Assembly: GCA_016293865.1 (NCBI GenBank)
Contig: JAEDDG010000029.1
Coordinates: 1-30,138 of the forward strand
Direction of reading: 5' to 3'
Length of the DNA stretch: 30,138 nucleotides
From: Oscillospiraceae bacterium
GTDB lineage: Bacteria; Bacillota; Clostridia; Oscillospirales; Oscillospiraceae
Shown here: in pieces, positions 15,394 to 22,999 of the stretch
Layout of the letters: every line of letters begins with the position of its first letter
Numbering within the stretch: the stretch's first letter is position 1
The notes under the pieces: model-generated
Told to the model about the DNA's origin: nothing
The model's input: the letters and a program-made list of their open reading frames with translations, nothing else
The model's database searches: none
Program-made: the position numbers and the translations under genes

Positions 15394-16504
15394 GGCATGT
15401 CACCTCCCCGCCGCGCAGTGCCGCCAGCCGGCGGTACCGCAGCTGCTGCGGCACATCTCTCTGCGCCAGAACCGAGCTTCCGTCCGCAGTCAGTGCGCGG
15501 ACCGCATCCGCCACCCGGCGCGGATCCGTGCCGGCTTCATACAGCAGCACTGTGTCCACATCATATTTTTTCTCTGTCTGGCCGTAGCGTTCCAGCTGGT
15601 CCAGATACACGGCAAACCCCACGCCGCGGCCGTCCTTGCCCATCTTTTCCATCAGCCGGTCGTAGACGCCGCCGGACAGCACGCTTCCGGGTATCCCTTC
15701 AATAAAGCCGTTCATGGTAATTCCGCTGTAATACTTCATATCATTGACGATGGAAAAATCCAGATAGACCTGATCGCCGCAGCCCGCATCCGCCAGAACA
15801 GCGGCCACAGCCTCAAGCTCCCCGGCGGCACGGCCGATATCAAAGCCGGCGCAGATTTCACGCAGCTGCCGCAGCGCTTCTCCAAGCGGGGCATACAGGC
15901 GGCACAGTGCGCAGAGCGTTTCACAGACGGCCCAGTCCAGTCCATCCTCTTCACACACGGCCTGTATCCCGTGGATATTCTTCTGTCCCAGACAGGTGAT
16001 CAGCTTTTCCTGCGCCGGGGCCGGAACTGCACAGGCCTCCAGCACAGCGGAAAGAATCCCCATGTGGGACACATCAACCGCGCAATTCGCGCTGACCGTC
16101 TTCAGGCTCAGAACCGCCAGAAGCACCGTCTCACAGATGTCGTAAAGATCCACATCGCCCATGCACTCCAGTCCCGTCTGCATAATCTCCTTGTACGCAT
16201 GGGTACCGCCCGAAATGCGGTAAACATTCTCGTTATAATAGACCTTCTGCACATGGCCCGGCCGCGGCTGGAAATTTTTGATGATGGACAGCGTCACGTC
16301 CGGCTTCAGCGCCATCAGGCGTCCGCTGGTATCCGTAAAGGTAATGATCCCCTTGGACACAAGGAAGTCCTTGTTCTTCATGTAGAGATCATATTCCTCA
16401 AATTTTCCCATTTTATAGTGGATATATCCGTATTTCTGATACAAACCGCGCAGGTTAAAAGCTGCACGCTCGTCACTTTTCAAAAGACTGCTGTTGATCT
16501 CCAT
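15377..16504 (-). CDS. hisZ: ATP phosphoribosyltransferase regulatory subunit (HisRS-like)
   Basis: 375 residues, a histidyl-tRNA-synthetase catalytic-core paralogue without anticodon-binding function; it forms a complex with short HisG and gives feedback inhibition by histidine. Class II-like features: FTDTSGRLMALKPDVTLSI (motif 2 region), VYYNENVYRI, and the C-terminal GGVYDRLMEKMGKDGRGVGFAV. It is followed by hisG and preceded, with a 32-base overlap, by the TrpR-like regulator. Confidence 0.94.
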   Translation of the reverse strand: MEINSSLLKSDERAAFNLRGLYQKYGYIHYKMGKFEEYDLYMKNKDFLVSKGIITFTDTSGRLMALKPDVTLSIIKNFQPRPGHVQKVYYNENVYRISGGTHAYKEIMQTGLECMGDVDLYDICETVLLAVLSLKTVSANCAVDVSHMGILSAVLEACAVPAPAQEKLITCLGQKNIHGIQAVCEEDGLDWAVCETLCALCRLYAPLGEALRQLREICAGFDIGRAAGELEAVAAVLADAGCGDQVYLDFSIVNDMKYYSGITMNGFIEGIPGSVLSGGVYDRLMEKMGKDGRGVGFAVYLDQLERYGQTEKKYDVDTVLLYEAGTDPRRVADAVRALTADGSSVLAQRDVPQQLRYRRLAALRGGEVTCLEDND

Positions 16505-16793
16505 TCCCGTTCTCCTCTTCCCGCAGGCGCTGAATGATATCCCGGTAGCCGCCGCTGCCGTACATCAGGCAGCGGTTGACCCGGCTGATGGTCGCAGTGC
16601 TGGCGCCGGTTTCAGCCGAAACAGCGGCATAGTTTTTTCCGTCGGACAGCGCCATGGCCACAGCCAGACGCTGCGAAATTTCCTTCAGTTCCTTGATCGT
16701 GCAGATGTCTTCCAGAAAACGGCTGCACTCATCTTCACTGCTGATTTTCAGAATTGCCTGATAAAGCGTCTGCACTTCCTTGCTGCGCTGCAT
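16473..16793 (-). CDS. hisR: YerC/YecD-like TrpR-family repressor, probable HisR
   Basis: About 106 residues of the TrpR superfamily (YerC/YecD type) with a helix-turn-helix in AVSAETGASTATISRVNRCL. Placed first in the his operon it is the likely histidine-responsive repressor (HisR) reported for this family in Firmicutes. The start at 16793 (MQRSKEVQTLYQ) fits the family's length; an ATG at 16811 would add six residues but has no ribosome binding site. The last 11 codons overlap hisZ. It has no separate promoter from the operon, so autoregulation is expected. Ligand assignment rests on context, not on visible binding residues. Confidence 0.87.
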   Translation of the reverse strand: MQRSKEVQTLYQAILKISSEDECSRFLEDICTIKELKEISQRLAVAMALSDGKNYAAVSAETGASTATISRVNRCLMYGSGGYRDIIQRLREEENGNGDQQQSFEK

Positions 16794-16827
16794 ATGGTTT
16801 TTCGCCCCCATTTTCTGTTATGCTATC

Positions 16828-16856
16828 ATATTATCACGCTATTGCGCTAAAGTCAA
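16828..16856 (-). promoter_or_regulatory. Promoter of the histidine operon
   Basis: TTGACT (16851-16856) is a five-of-six -35. The -10 is less clear: TAATAT (16828-16833) lies at 17 bases, while GATAAT (15 bases) and TATGAT (20 bases) are better hexamers at poorer distances. Confidence 0.6.
16831..16850 (-). promoter_or_regulatory. Candidate HisR operator
   Basis: TTAGCGCAATAGCGTGATAA is an imperfect 20-base inverted repeat (TTA-n-C-n-C mirrored by G-n-G-n-TAA) that starts directly after the -35 and covers the promoter spacer. A repressor here would block RNA polymerase. TrpR-family proteins bind palindromes of this size, and the gene for such a protein is the first of the operon. Confidence 0.45.
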
Positions 16857-17082
16857 CGGCCGTTCGCACAAACTTTACCCGCCGTCAAAGGTCCCGTCCG
16901 GCAGGGTGCATAAAATGCCGGTCCGATCTTCAGGCCGCCGCCCGGTTTCGGCTGCAGAGCGGCAAAAGCGGGCGGCATTCATCTTTGCCCGTCACTTCCG
17001 CGTCCGTCTGTTCAGCCGCAGCCGCGGCGGAAATGCATAAAAACCAACGTTTTTTTGCAGATTCACACCTTTTCTGTGCGCG
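16857..17082. other. Divergent intergenic stretch between the his operon and lysA
   Basis: No convincing gene. Two hairpins are visible: CCGGCA/TGCCGG around GGGTGCATAAAA (about 16900-16923), and an 8-base stem GCCGCCCG (16937-16944) with CGGGCGGC (16969-16976). Neither has a T tract. The stretch otherwise separates the back-to-back promoters at 16828 and 17090. Confidence 0.4.
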
Positions 17083-17089
17083 TTGACGC

Positions 17090-17118
17090 TTGCACGCATC
17101 CTGCCGCTGTGCTAAACT
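17090..17118 (+). promoter_or_regulatory. Probable promoter of lysA
   Basis: An extended -10, TGC-TAAACT (17110-17118), with TTGCAC (17090-17095) 17 bases upstream. An alternative -35, TTGACG at 17083-17088, would leave 24 bases, too long. No riboswitch is visible between here and the start codon at 17151. Confidence 0.5.
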
Positions 17119-17150
17119 GTCCGTATATTGATTGGCTGAGGTACGGCTTT

Positions 17151-18455
17151 ATGAAAACGCTTTCTGATAATCTCTCTGTCTCTTCCGCCGGCACGCTGCT
17201 GTTCGCCGGACACGACACACTTGCTCTGGCGCAGAAATACGGCACGCCGCTGTATCTGATGGATGAGCAGCGCATCCGCCGCAACTGCCGCACTTATGTG
17301 AATGCTTTCAAAAACGCTTTCGGTGACCGGGGAATGCCTCTGTACGCCGGAAAGGCTGCGGCTTTCAAGCGCATTTACCAGATTGTCCGTGAAGAAGGTC
17401 TCGGGATCGACGTGGTCTCCGCCGGAGAGATCCACACCGCCTTACAGGCCGGCTTTCCTCTGGAAAACGCTTATTTTCACAGCAACAACAAGACGGATGC
17501 GGACATTGCCTATGCCATGGAATGCGGCGTGGGTTATTTCGTTGTGGACAACCGCGAGGAACTGGACGCCATTGATGCTGCGGCGCAGAAAGCCGGCATC
17601 CGTCAGAAGCTCCTTCTGCGGCTGACGCCGGGTATTGATCCGCACACATATGAAGCCATCAGCACCGGCAAAGTGGATTCCAAGTTCGGCACAGCCATCG
17701 AAACCGGCCAGGCGGAACAGCTTGTCCGCTATGCGCTGGGTCTGCGGGGCATCGAGCTGACCGGTTTTCACTGCCATGTGGGCAGTCTTGTATTCGGGGA
17801 AGACGTCTATCAGCGCACAGCAGACATCATGCTGGCGTTCATTGCAGATATGCAGGCCAAATACGGATATACCGCTCAGCAGTTTGACATTGGCGGCGGC
17901 TACGGCGTCCGCTACACGGACGATGACCCGCAGCTGGACATTGCCCGGAAAATTGCCGAGGTCGCGGCGCACATGAAAGCCGCTGCCGCCAGGCTGGGCA
18001 TCACCCTTCCGAAAATTCTGATGGAGCCGGGCCGCAGCATCGTGGCCGACGCCGGTCTGACTCTGTACACGGCCGGATCCGTCAAGCGCATCACCGGCTA
18101 CAAGAACTACCTGTCCATTGACGGCGGAATGACGGACAACCCCCGTTACGCCCTGTACGGCTCCCGCTATACTGTTTACGCCGCCGGGCGTATGAACGAA
18201 ACGCCGGATCTTCTCTGTGACGTCGTGGGCCGCTGCTGTGAAAGCGGAGACATCATCCAGCCCAATGTCACCCTGCCTGCCGGCGTGGGCCGCGGCGACA
18301 TCATTGCCGTCTGCACCACAGGCGCCTACAACTACTCCATGGCCTCCAATTACAACCGCCTGCCCCGGCCGCCCATTGTCATGCTGGACGGCGACCGGGA
18401 TTATGTGGCCGTCCGGCGCGAAAGCCTTGCGGATCTGACGGCTAACGATCTGTAA
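17151..18455 (+). CDS. lysA: Diaminopimelate decarboxylase
   Basis: 434 residues, a fold-type III PLP enzyme that decarboxylates meso-DAP to L-lysine, the last step of the pathway. Seen: PLP lysine Lys68 in LYAGKAAAFK, FHSNNKT, FHCHVGS, the phosphate-binding DIGGGYG, MEPGRSIVADAG, and CESGDII with the active-site Cys near the C-terminus. The start MKTLSDNL follows a GAGGT site (17138-17142); the frame stays open upstream to 17055 but that part does not resemble the family. It has its own promoter and terminator, apart from the other lysine genes. Confidence 0.96.
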   Translation: MKTLSDNLSVSSAGTLLFAGHDTLALAQKYGTPLYLMDEQRIRRNCRTYVNAFKNAFGDRGMPLYAGKAAAFKRIYQIVREEGLGIDVVSAGEIHTALQAGFPLENAYFHSNNKTDADIAYAMECGVGYFVVDNREELDAIDAAAQKAGIRQKLLLRLTPGIDPHTYEAISTGKVDSKFGTAIETGQAEQLVRYALGLRGIELTGFHCHVGSLVFGEDVYQRTADIMLAFIADMQAKYGYTAQQFDIGGGYGVRYTDDDPQLDIARKIAEVAAHMKAAAARLGITLPKILMEPGRSIVADAGLTLYTAGSVKRITGYKNYLSIDGGMTDNPRYALYGSRYTVYAAGRMNETPDLLCDVVGRCCESGDIIQPNVTLPAGVGRGDIIAVCTTGAYNYSMASNYNRLPRPPIVMLDGDRDYVAVRRESLADLTANDL

Positions 18456-18459
18456 AACA

Positions 18460-18499
18460 AGCCCCGGCCTGTATAAGCAGATACAGGCCGGGGCTTTGC
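18460..18499. terminator. Bidirectional terminator between lysA and dapH
   Basis: A perfect 14-base stem, GCCCCGGCCTGTAT (18461-18474) with ATACAGGCCGGGGC (18481-18494), and a 6-base loop AAGCAG, with A residues before and TTT after. Serves the convergent lysA and dapH. Confidence 0.87.
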
Positions 18500-18512
18500 A
18501 GTTTCACTTTTC

Positions 18513-19211
18513 TCACAGCTCGCGCAGCGCGTCAATCAGCGCCGTCTTATCGGCAGTTTTTTCATCTTTCATTTTAATGACGCGCGCGGGGACGCCCGCC
18601 ACCACTGCATTGGGCGCCACATCGCTGACAACCACGGCGCCTGCGGCCACAACCGCTCCCTTCCCAATGCGGCAGCCTTCAATCACCACAGCATTGGCGC
18701 CGATCAGGACATCGTCCTCCACCACCACGGGCACCGCGCTGGCCGGCTCCACCACGCCTGCCAGGACTGCGCCTGCGCCCACATGGCAGTGCGCCCCCAC
18801 AATGGCGCGGCCGCCCAGAACAGCGCCCATGTCGATCATGGTTCCGGCACCGATCACAGCGCCGATATTGATCACAGCGCCCATCATGATCACGGCGCTG
18901 TCGCCGATTTCCACCTGTTCGCGGATAATGGCGCCAGGCTCGATACGGGCGTTGAGGTTCTTTTTGTCCAGCAGCGGAATTGCGGAATTCCGGCAGTCGT
19001 TCTCCACCACCAGATCGTCAATTTTTCCCGCATTGGCCTCCAGTACAGGCTGGATATTCTTCCAGTCCCCGAACACAATCTTCGTCCCCTCCCCGCATGG
19101 AAAAACATGGGCTCCCGGAAAATCAACTTTGTCATTCTCCCGCAGGAAAACGCGTACCGGCGTTTTTTTCTCAGAGGTTCGGATATATTCAATGATTTCC
19201 TGTGCGTTCAT
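18513..19211 (-). CDS. dapH: Tetrahydrodipicolinate N-acetyltransferase
   Basis: 232 residues. Transfers acetyl from acetyl-CoA to tetrahydrodipicolinate, opening the acetylase branch of DAP synthesis used by many Firmicutes. N-terminal DapH domain (MNAQEIIEYIRTSEKKTPVRV), then a left-handed beta-helix of hexapeptide repeats from about residue 85 (IGDSAVIMMGAVINIGAVIGAGTMIDMGAV) to the end. AAGGAGGA precedes the ATG at 19211; an open frame back to 19250 crosses the promoter and is not coding. Divergent from dapL, which encodes a later step. Confidence 0.95.
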   Translation of the reverse strand: MNAQEIIEYIRTSEKKTPVRVFLRENDKVDFPGAHVFPCGEGTKIVFGDWKNIQPVLEANAGKIDDLVVENDCRNSAIPLLDKKNLNARIEPGAIIREQVEIGDSAVIMMGAVINIGAVIGAGTMIDMGAVLGGRAIVGAHCHVGAGAVLAGVVEPASAVPVVVEDDVLIGANAVVIEGCRIGKGAVVAAGAVVVSDVAPNAVVAGVPARVIKMKDEKTADKTALIDALREL

Positions 19212-19235
19212 ACTGTCCTCCTTGGAGTTTTTCCC

Positions 19236-19264
19236 ATTGTAGCACGCCATGCAGCAGATTACCA
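19236..19264 (-). promoter_or_regulatory. Probable promoter of dapH
   Basis: Extended -10 TGC-TACAAT (TACAAT at 19236-19241) with a poor -35, TGGTAA (19259-19264), at 17 bases. The transcript would begin near 19229, shortly before the AAGGAGGA site. Confidence 0.55.
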
Positions 19265-19280
19265 GAGTAAGTTGCAGACA

Positions 19281-19309
19281 TTGACCAGAAATTTCGCTTG
19301 TGGTAAGAT
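19281..19309 (+). promoter_or_regulatory. Probable promoter of dapL-patA
   Basis: TTGACC (19281-19286) and TAAGAT (19304-19309) 17 bases apart, with TGG before the -10 (extended type). Back to back with the dapH promoter; the 63-base leader shows no riboswitch or attenuator. Confidence 0.55.
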
Positions 19310-19372
19310 TGCTGCGTGATTATATCATTTGCAGTATGCCTGTTAAATCTTCACAGAACAGAGGGAATATTT

Positions 19373-20464
19373 ATGCAGATTATTCAAGACCGCCGCGCGC
19401 TTCACCAGATTCCGGAACCGGATCTGCGTCTTCCGAAAACAACCGCCTATGTAAGAAATGCATTGGCCGGACTGCGCTGTACCGTGTTTTCCCCGGCCGA
19501 AAGCTCCATCTGCGCCTGGTTTGATTTCGGTGCGGACCGCTCCATCGCCTTCCGCGCCGACATGGACGCGCTGGCCATTGCAGAAAAAACCGGTCTGCCT
19601 TTTGCCTCCACCCATCCGGGCTACATGCACGCCTGCGGCCATGACGGGCACACCGCCATGCTGCTGGAGCTCGCCCGGCGGCTGAACGCAAAGGAGACGC
19701 TGGGCGTCAACGTCCTGCTCGTCTTTCAGCCGGCGGAGGAAACCGTCGGCGGTGCGCACGCCATCTGTCAGAGCGGCGTTTTTCAGCAGTACGGCGTTGA
19801 GGCCATTTTCGGCCTGCACCTCTGGCCCGGCGTCCCGAAAGGCCGGATCGCCGGACGGAAAAACGAGCTGATGGCCCGCACCTGCGAAATCAGGGTTGAC
19901 ATTACCGGCCGTTCCTGCCACATTGCCAAAGCTGAAAACGGCATCGACGCGCTGAAGGCCGCCGTGAAATTCTATACCCGCGTAACCGGCATGGCCGACG
20001 CGCTGCCTGAAAACATCCGCCGCCTTCTGAACTTCGGTCGGTTCGACAGCGGCACGGCGCTTAACATTGTCAGCGGCCATACGCATATGGAGGGCACGCT
20101 GCGCGCTTTCCAGGATGAGATTTTTGATCAGCTGGCTGACGGCATCCGCTGCGCTGCCGGGCAGATTGCGGAGGAAACCGGCTGCACGTTTGACCTCTCC
20201 ATGTCTGAAGGCTATCCTGCCGTAATCAATCCGCCGGAGCTTTTCGAATCCACGGCCAGGAAAAGCGGCGCTGACATTCTGGAGCTTCCGCAGCCCTGCA
20301 TGATCGCCGAGGACTTTTCCTGGTATCAGCGCACCATCCCGGGTCTTTTCTTCTTCCTGGGAGTGGGTGACACGCCCGCCCTGCATGCAAACAACTTCCA
20401 GTTTGACGAGAGCGTTCTGACCGTGGGCACTGACTTTTTCCAGAAAATCGCAGAGACCTACTGA
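19373..20464 (+). CDS. dapL: N-acetyldiaminopimelate deacetylase (M20 amidohydrolase)
   Basis: 363 residues of the M20D amidohydrolase group (B. subtilis YkuR/DapL type; not the LL-DAP aminotransferase also called DapL). Removes acetyl from N-acetyl-LL-DAP. Metal-site motifs: RADMDAL (61-67), the HACGHDGHTAML block with Cys88, His90 and His93, QPAEE (119-123), GLHLWP, and a late His in LHANNF. The short substrate-appropriate N-terminus (MQIIQDRRALHQIPEPDL) is typical. GAGGGA at 19361-19366 supports ATG 19373 over an in-frame start at 19316. Followed after 12 bases by the aminotransferase of the same branch, which favours the DAP role over other amidohydrolase substrates. Confidence 0.9.
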   Translation: MQIIQDRRALHQIPEPDLRLPKTTAYVRNALAGLRCTVFSPAESSICAWFDFGADRSIAFRADMDALAIAEKTGLPFASTHPGYMHACGHDGHTAMLLELARRLNAKETLGVNVLLVFQPAEETVGGAHAICQSGVFQQYGVEAIFGLHLWPGVPKGRIAGRKNELMARTCEIRVDITGRSCHIAKAENGIDALKAAVKFYTRVTGMADALPENIRRLLNFGRFDSGTALNIVSGHTHMEGTLRAFQDEIFDQLADGIRCAAGQIAEETGCTFDLSMSEGYPAVINPPELFESTARKSGADILELPQPCMIAEDFSWYQRTIPGLFFFLGVGDTPALHANNFQFDESVLTVGTDFFQKIAETY

Positions 20465-20476
20465 GGTGTTCAAAAG

Positions 20477-21616
20477 ATGACCGAGCTGATGAACAAAAAC
20501 CTGCTGCAGCTGAAGCCAAGCGGCATCCGCCGCTTTACAGCGCTGGCCAAAAGCGTGCCGGACTGTGCCATGCTCACCATCGGCGAGCCGGATTTCAGTA
20601 CGCCCGCTCCCATCAAGGACGCCTGCAAGGCCGCTCTGGACGCAGACAAGACCCACTATCCCCCGAATACCGGCGAGCCTGCCCTGCGCGCCGCCATTGC
20701 GGAATTTGAAGCGGCGCAGAACGGGCTTGATTATACGGCGGATGAAATCATTGTCACCAGCGGCGCCACCGAGGCGCTGTACACAGCCATTACAGGCGTG
20801 CTCAATCCCGGAGACGAGGTGATCATTCCCACGCCGGCCTTCGGCCTGTACGAGTCCATCGTCACCATGGCCGGCGCCGTATGCGTCTTTCTGGGCACCG
20901 CGCCGGATGGCTTTCAGATTACGCCGCAGGCGCTCAGCGCTGTAATGACTGCCCGCACAAAGCTCATCATTCTCAACTCCCCCAACAACCCCACCGGCAG
21001 CGTCTGCACGCAGGAATCGCTGCAGGCTGTCCATGACGCAGTGGCCGGAAAGCCCGTGTTCATTCTCTGCGACGACGTCTATGCCCGGCTTGTTTACGCG
21101 CCGTGTCCCATGTTTGCCCGTTATCGGGACCTGCGCAGCCAGATTCTTGTGGTGCAGAGCTTTTCCAAGCCATATGCCATGACCGGCTGGCGGATGGGCT
21201 ATCTCATGGGTGACGAACCAGTAATCCGGCAGCTGGCGCTGCTGCATGCAGCGGCAGTGGTTTCCGTTGCCGCCTTCAGTCAGGACGCCTGCATACAGGC
21301 GCTGAAGACCGACATCACGCCCATGGTGGAAACCTACCGCAGACGGCGTGACTATATTTGGGACAGAATCACTGCCATGGGACTGCCCGCTGTCCGTCCG
21401 GAGGGCGCATTCTATATTTTCCCCCGGATCAGCCAGTTCGGCATGAGTTCCGAAGAATTCTGCACGCGTCTGATTACCGAAGGAAAGGCCGCCGGCGTGC
21501 CCGGCACCTGCTTTGGCGCGGAGGGTTACGTCCGCTTTTCTTTCTGTTATGAAATGCCCGCAATTGCACGCGGAATGGACCGGCTGGAGGCGTTTTTGAA
21601 CCGGCTGCAGCGCTGA
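20477..21616 (+). CDS. patA: PatA-type aminotransferase, probable N-acetyl-LL-DAP aminotransferase
   Basis: 379 residues, class I/II fold-type I aminotransferase. Seen: IGEPDFSTP, THYPPNTGEPALR, VTSGATEALY, NSPNNPTG (167-174), CDDVYARLVY, and PLP lysine Lys231 in SFSKPYAMTGWRMG. In Bacillus the PatA/DapX homologue supplies the missing transamination between DapH and DapL, and the position directly after dapL supports the same job. GAGGTG at the end of dapL precedes the ATG. Close relatives act on aspartate or aromatic amino acids, so the substrate is assigned by context. Confidence 0.88.
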   Translation: MTELMNKNLLQLKPSGIRRFTALAKSVPDCAMLTIGEPDFSTPAPIKDACKAALDADKTHYPPNTGEPALRAAIAEFEAAQNGLDYTADEIIVTSGATEALYTAITGVLNPGDEVIIPTPAFGLYESIVTMAGAVCVFLGTAPDGFQITPQALSAVMTARTKLIILNSPNNPTGSVCTQESLQAVHDAVAGKPVFILCDDVYARLVYAPCPMFARYRDLRSQILVVQSFSKPYAMTGWRMGYLMGDEPVIRQLALLHAAAVVSVAAFSQDACIQALKTDITPMVETYRRRRDYIWDRITAMGLPAVRPEGAFYIFPRISQFGMSSEEFCTRLITEGKAAGVPGTCFGAEGYVRFSFCYEMPAIARGMDRLEAFLNRLQR

Positions 21617-21673
21617 AAACTTGCAAAACGACCATCATTCAGACATTTTTGCCATCAACAGCCGGTTTTTTCT
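21599..21673 (+). terminator. Possible long-loop terminator spanning the end of patA
   Basis: AACCGGCTG (21599-21607), inside the last codons of patA, is complementary to CAGCCGGTT (21659-21667), which is followed by a T run. The loop of about 51 bases is unusually long, so this is uncertain. Confidence 0.35.
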
Positions 21674-21734
21674 GCAAAAATTCATCAAAACTGCATAGCA
21701 AAATGTAATTGCTTTTTTCCCACGCATCATGTAC

Positions 21735-21740
21735 TATAAC
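21735..21740 (+). promoter_or_regulatory. -10 element of the lysine-riboswitch transcript
   Basis: TATAAC stands just upstream of the riboswitch P1 stem, as expected for a start near 21746. No good -35 is seen at 17 bases; TTGCTT (21709-21714) is 20 bases away. Confidence 0.45.
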
Positions 21741-21744
21741 TGTA

Positions 21745-21907
21745 TGATAGAGGCGCACCGCATCAAGAGTATCCCGGCTGTAAGGAAGTGCTGTCCGTTG
21801 GCCGGAAAAAAGGGATGCGATGCCGAAGGCGGCTCAAGGTGCAGTGAGCCGACCTGGACCGGCAGTTTAACAGCTGTCGGGCTGTCGCGACACGCGGAGA
21901 GCTATCT
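21745..21907 (+). ncRNA. Lysine riboswitch (L-box)
   Basis: The conserved core is readable in order: P1 5' arm GATAG then AGGCGCACCGCATCAAGAGTA-type start (about 21746-21771), the TGCCGAAGGC segment (21821-21830), ACAGCTGTCGGGCTGTCGC (about 21870-21888), and the closing GGAGAGCTATC (to about 21906), whose CTATC pairs with the starting GATAG. Binding of lysine is expected to favour the terminator downstream and switch off dapA-dapB-lysC. Confidence 0.95.
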
Positions 21908-21958
21908 TTACAAAGTCCATATTTTTTCTGTTATCCCCATGGCAGAAATTTGACGTGT

Positions 21959-22001
21959 AAAGAACAACTTCCTCCCGTGCGGGCAGTTGTTCTTGCTTTT
22001 T
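21959..22001 (+). terminator. Riboswitch-controlled terminator before dapA
   Basis: AAGAACAACT (21960-21969) pairs with AGTTGTTCTT (21985-21994), followed by GCTTTTT. It lies 52 bases past the L-box and about 110 bases before the dapA start, the standard site of an OFF-type transcriptional lysine switch. Confidence 0.88.
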
Positions 22002-22111
22002 CTGAGGAAAAGCATGCAGACCATTTCAACCATGGTGATGTGTCCCGGGTCTTTGCGCGGCCTTGCCTCATCAGCCCGCACCGGCCCACATCGGAAAGGA
22101 TTGGATCAACT

Positions 22112-22999
22112 ATGAAGCAGACAATTTTTACAGGCGCCGCCACCGCACTGATCACCCCGCTGACTGCCTCCGGGGTGGACTATGAAAACTACGGCCGTCT
22201 TATTGACTGGCAGATTGAAAGCGGCATTGACGCGCTGGTGGCTTGCGGCACCACGGGCGAAGGTTCCACGCTCACCGACGAGGAGCATGTGGACGTTATC
22301 CGCTACACAGTGGAGCGTGCGGCGGGCCGCGTGCCGGTCATCGCCGGCACAGGCAGCAACTGTACCGAATATGCCATCTGGCTGACGCAGCAGGCCTGCC
22401 AGGCCGGCGCCGACGCCGTACTGGTGGTCACTCCGTATTACAACAAAGCGACACAGCGCGGCCTTTACGAAAGCTTCACTGCCATCGCTGACAAAAGCAC
22501 GAAGCCGCTCATACTCTATAATGTACCGTCCCGCACCGGCTGCTCCATTGCGCCGGAGACGTACGCGCGTCTGGCGGAGCACGAGAACATTGCGGCCATC
22601 AAGGAAGCCTGCGGCGATATTTCCAAAATCATCCGGACGGCGTCCCTGGTGGAAGGCAAGCTGGACATTTATTCCGGCAATGACGATCAGATCGTCCCGA
22701 TCATGTCGGTCGGCGGCAAGGGCGTCATCTCTGTCCTGTCCAATCTGCTGCCCCGTGAAACCCACATGATCTGCCAGAAGTTCCTGGAAGGCGACGTTGC
22801 CGGCAGCGCCGCGCTGCAGATGCAATACCTGCCGCTGATCAGCGCACTTTTCTGTGAGGTCAATCCCATTCCTGTAAAGGCAGCCATGGCCGCCATGGGC
22901 TACTGCGAAAACTACCTGCGTCTGCCGCTGACAACAATGGAGCCGGATCACGAGCAGCAGCTGCTGGCGCTGATGCGTGAAGCGGGGCTGAAGGTATGA
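22112..22999 (+). CDS. dapA: 4-hydroxy-tetrahydrodipicolinate synthase
   Basis: 295 residues, a TIM-barrel class I aldolase condensing pyruvate with aspartate semialdehyde, first step specific to lysine/DAP. Schiff-base lysine Lys164 in AAIKEACGD, Tyr136 in LILYNVPSRTG, the TTGE block (47-50) and TPYYNKATQRGL with Tyr110 are all present. AAAGGA (22095-22100) precedes the ATG. First gene behind the lysine riboswitch; its end overlaps dapB by four bases. Confidence 0.97.
   Translation: MKQTIFTGAATALITPLTASGVDYENYGRLIDWQIESGIDALVACGTTGEGSTLTDEEHVDVIRYTVERAAGRVPVIAGTGSNCTEYAIWLTQQACQAGADAVLVVTPYYNKATQRGLYESFTAIADKSTKPLILYNVPSRTGCSIAPETYARLAEHENIAAIKEACGDISKIIRTASLVEGKLDIYSGNDDQIVPIMSVGGKGVISVLSNLLPRETHMICQKFLEGDVAGSAALQMQYLPLISALFCEVNPIPVKAAMAAMGYCENYLRLPLTTMEPDHEQQLLALMREAGLKV

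Noticed and set aside
19343..21247. 634-codon open frame on the minus strand
   Set aside because: It lies opposite dapL and patA, whose motifs are complete; its protein is rich in Gly/Arg/His/Ala with no recognisable domain, as expected for antisense frames in G+C-rich DNA.
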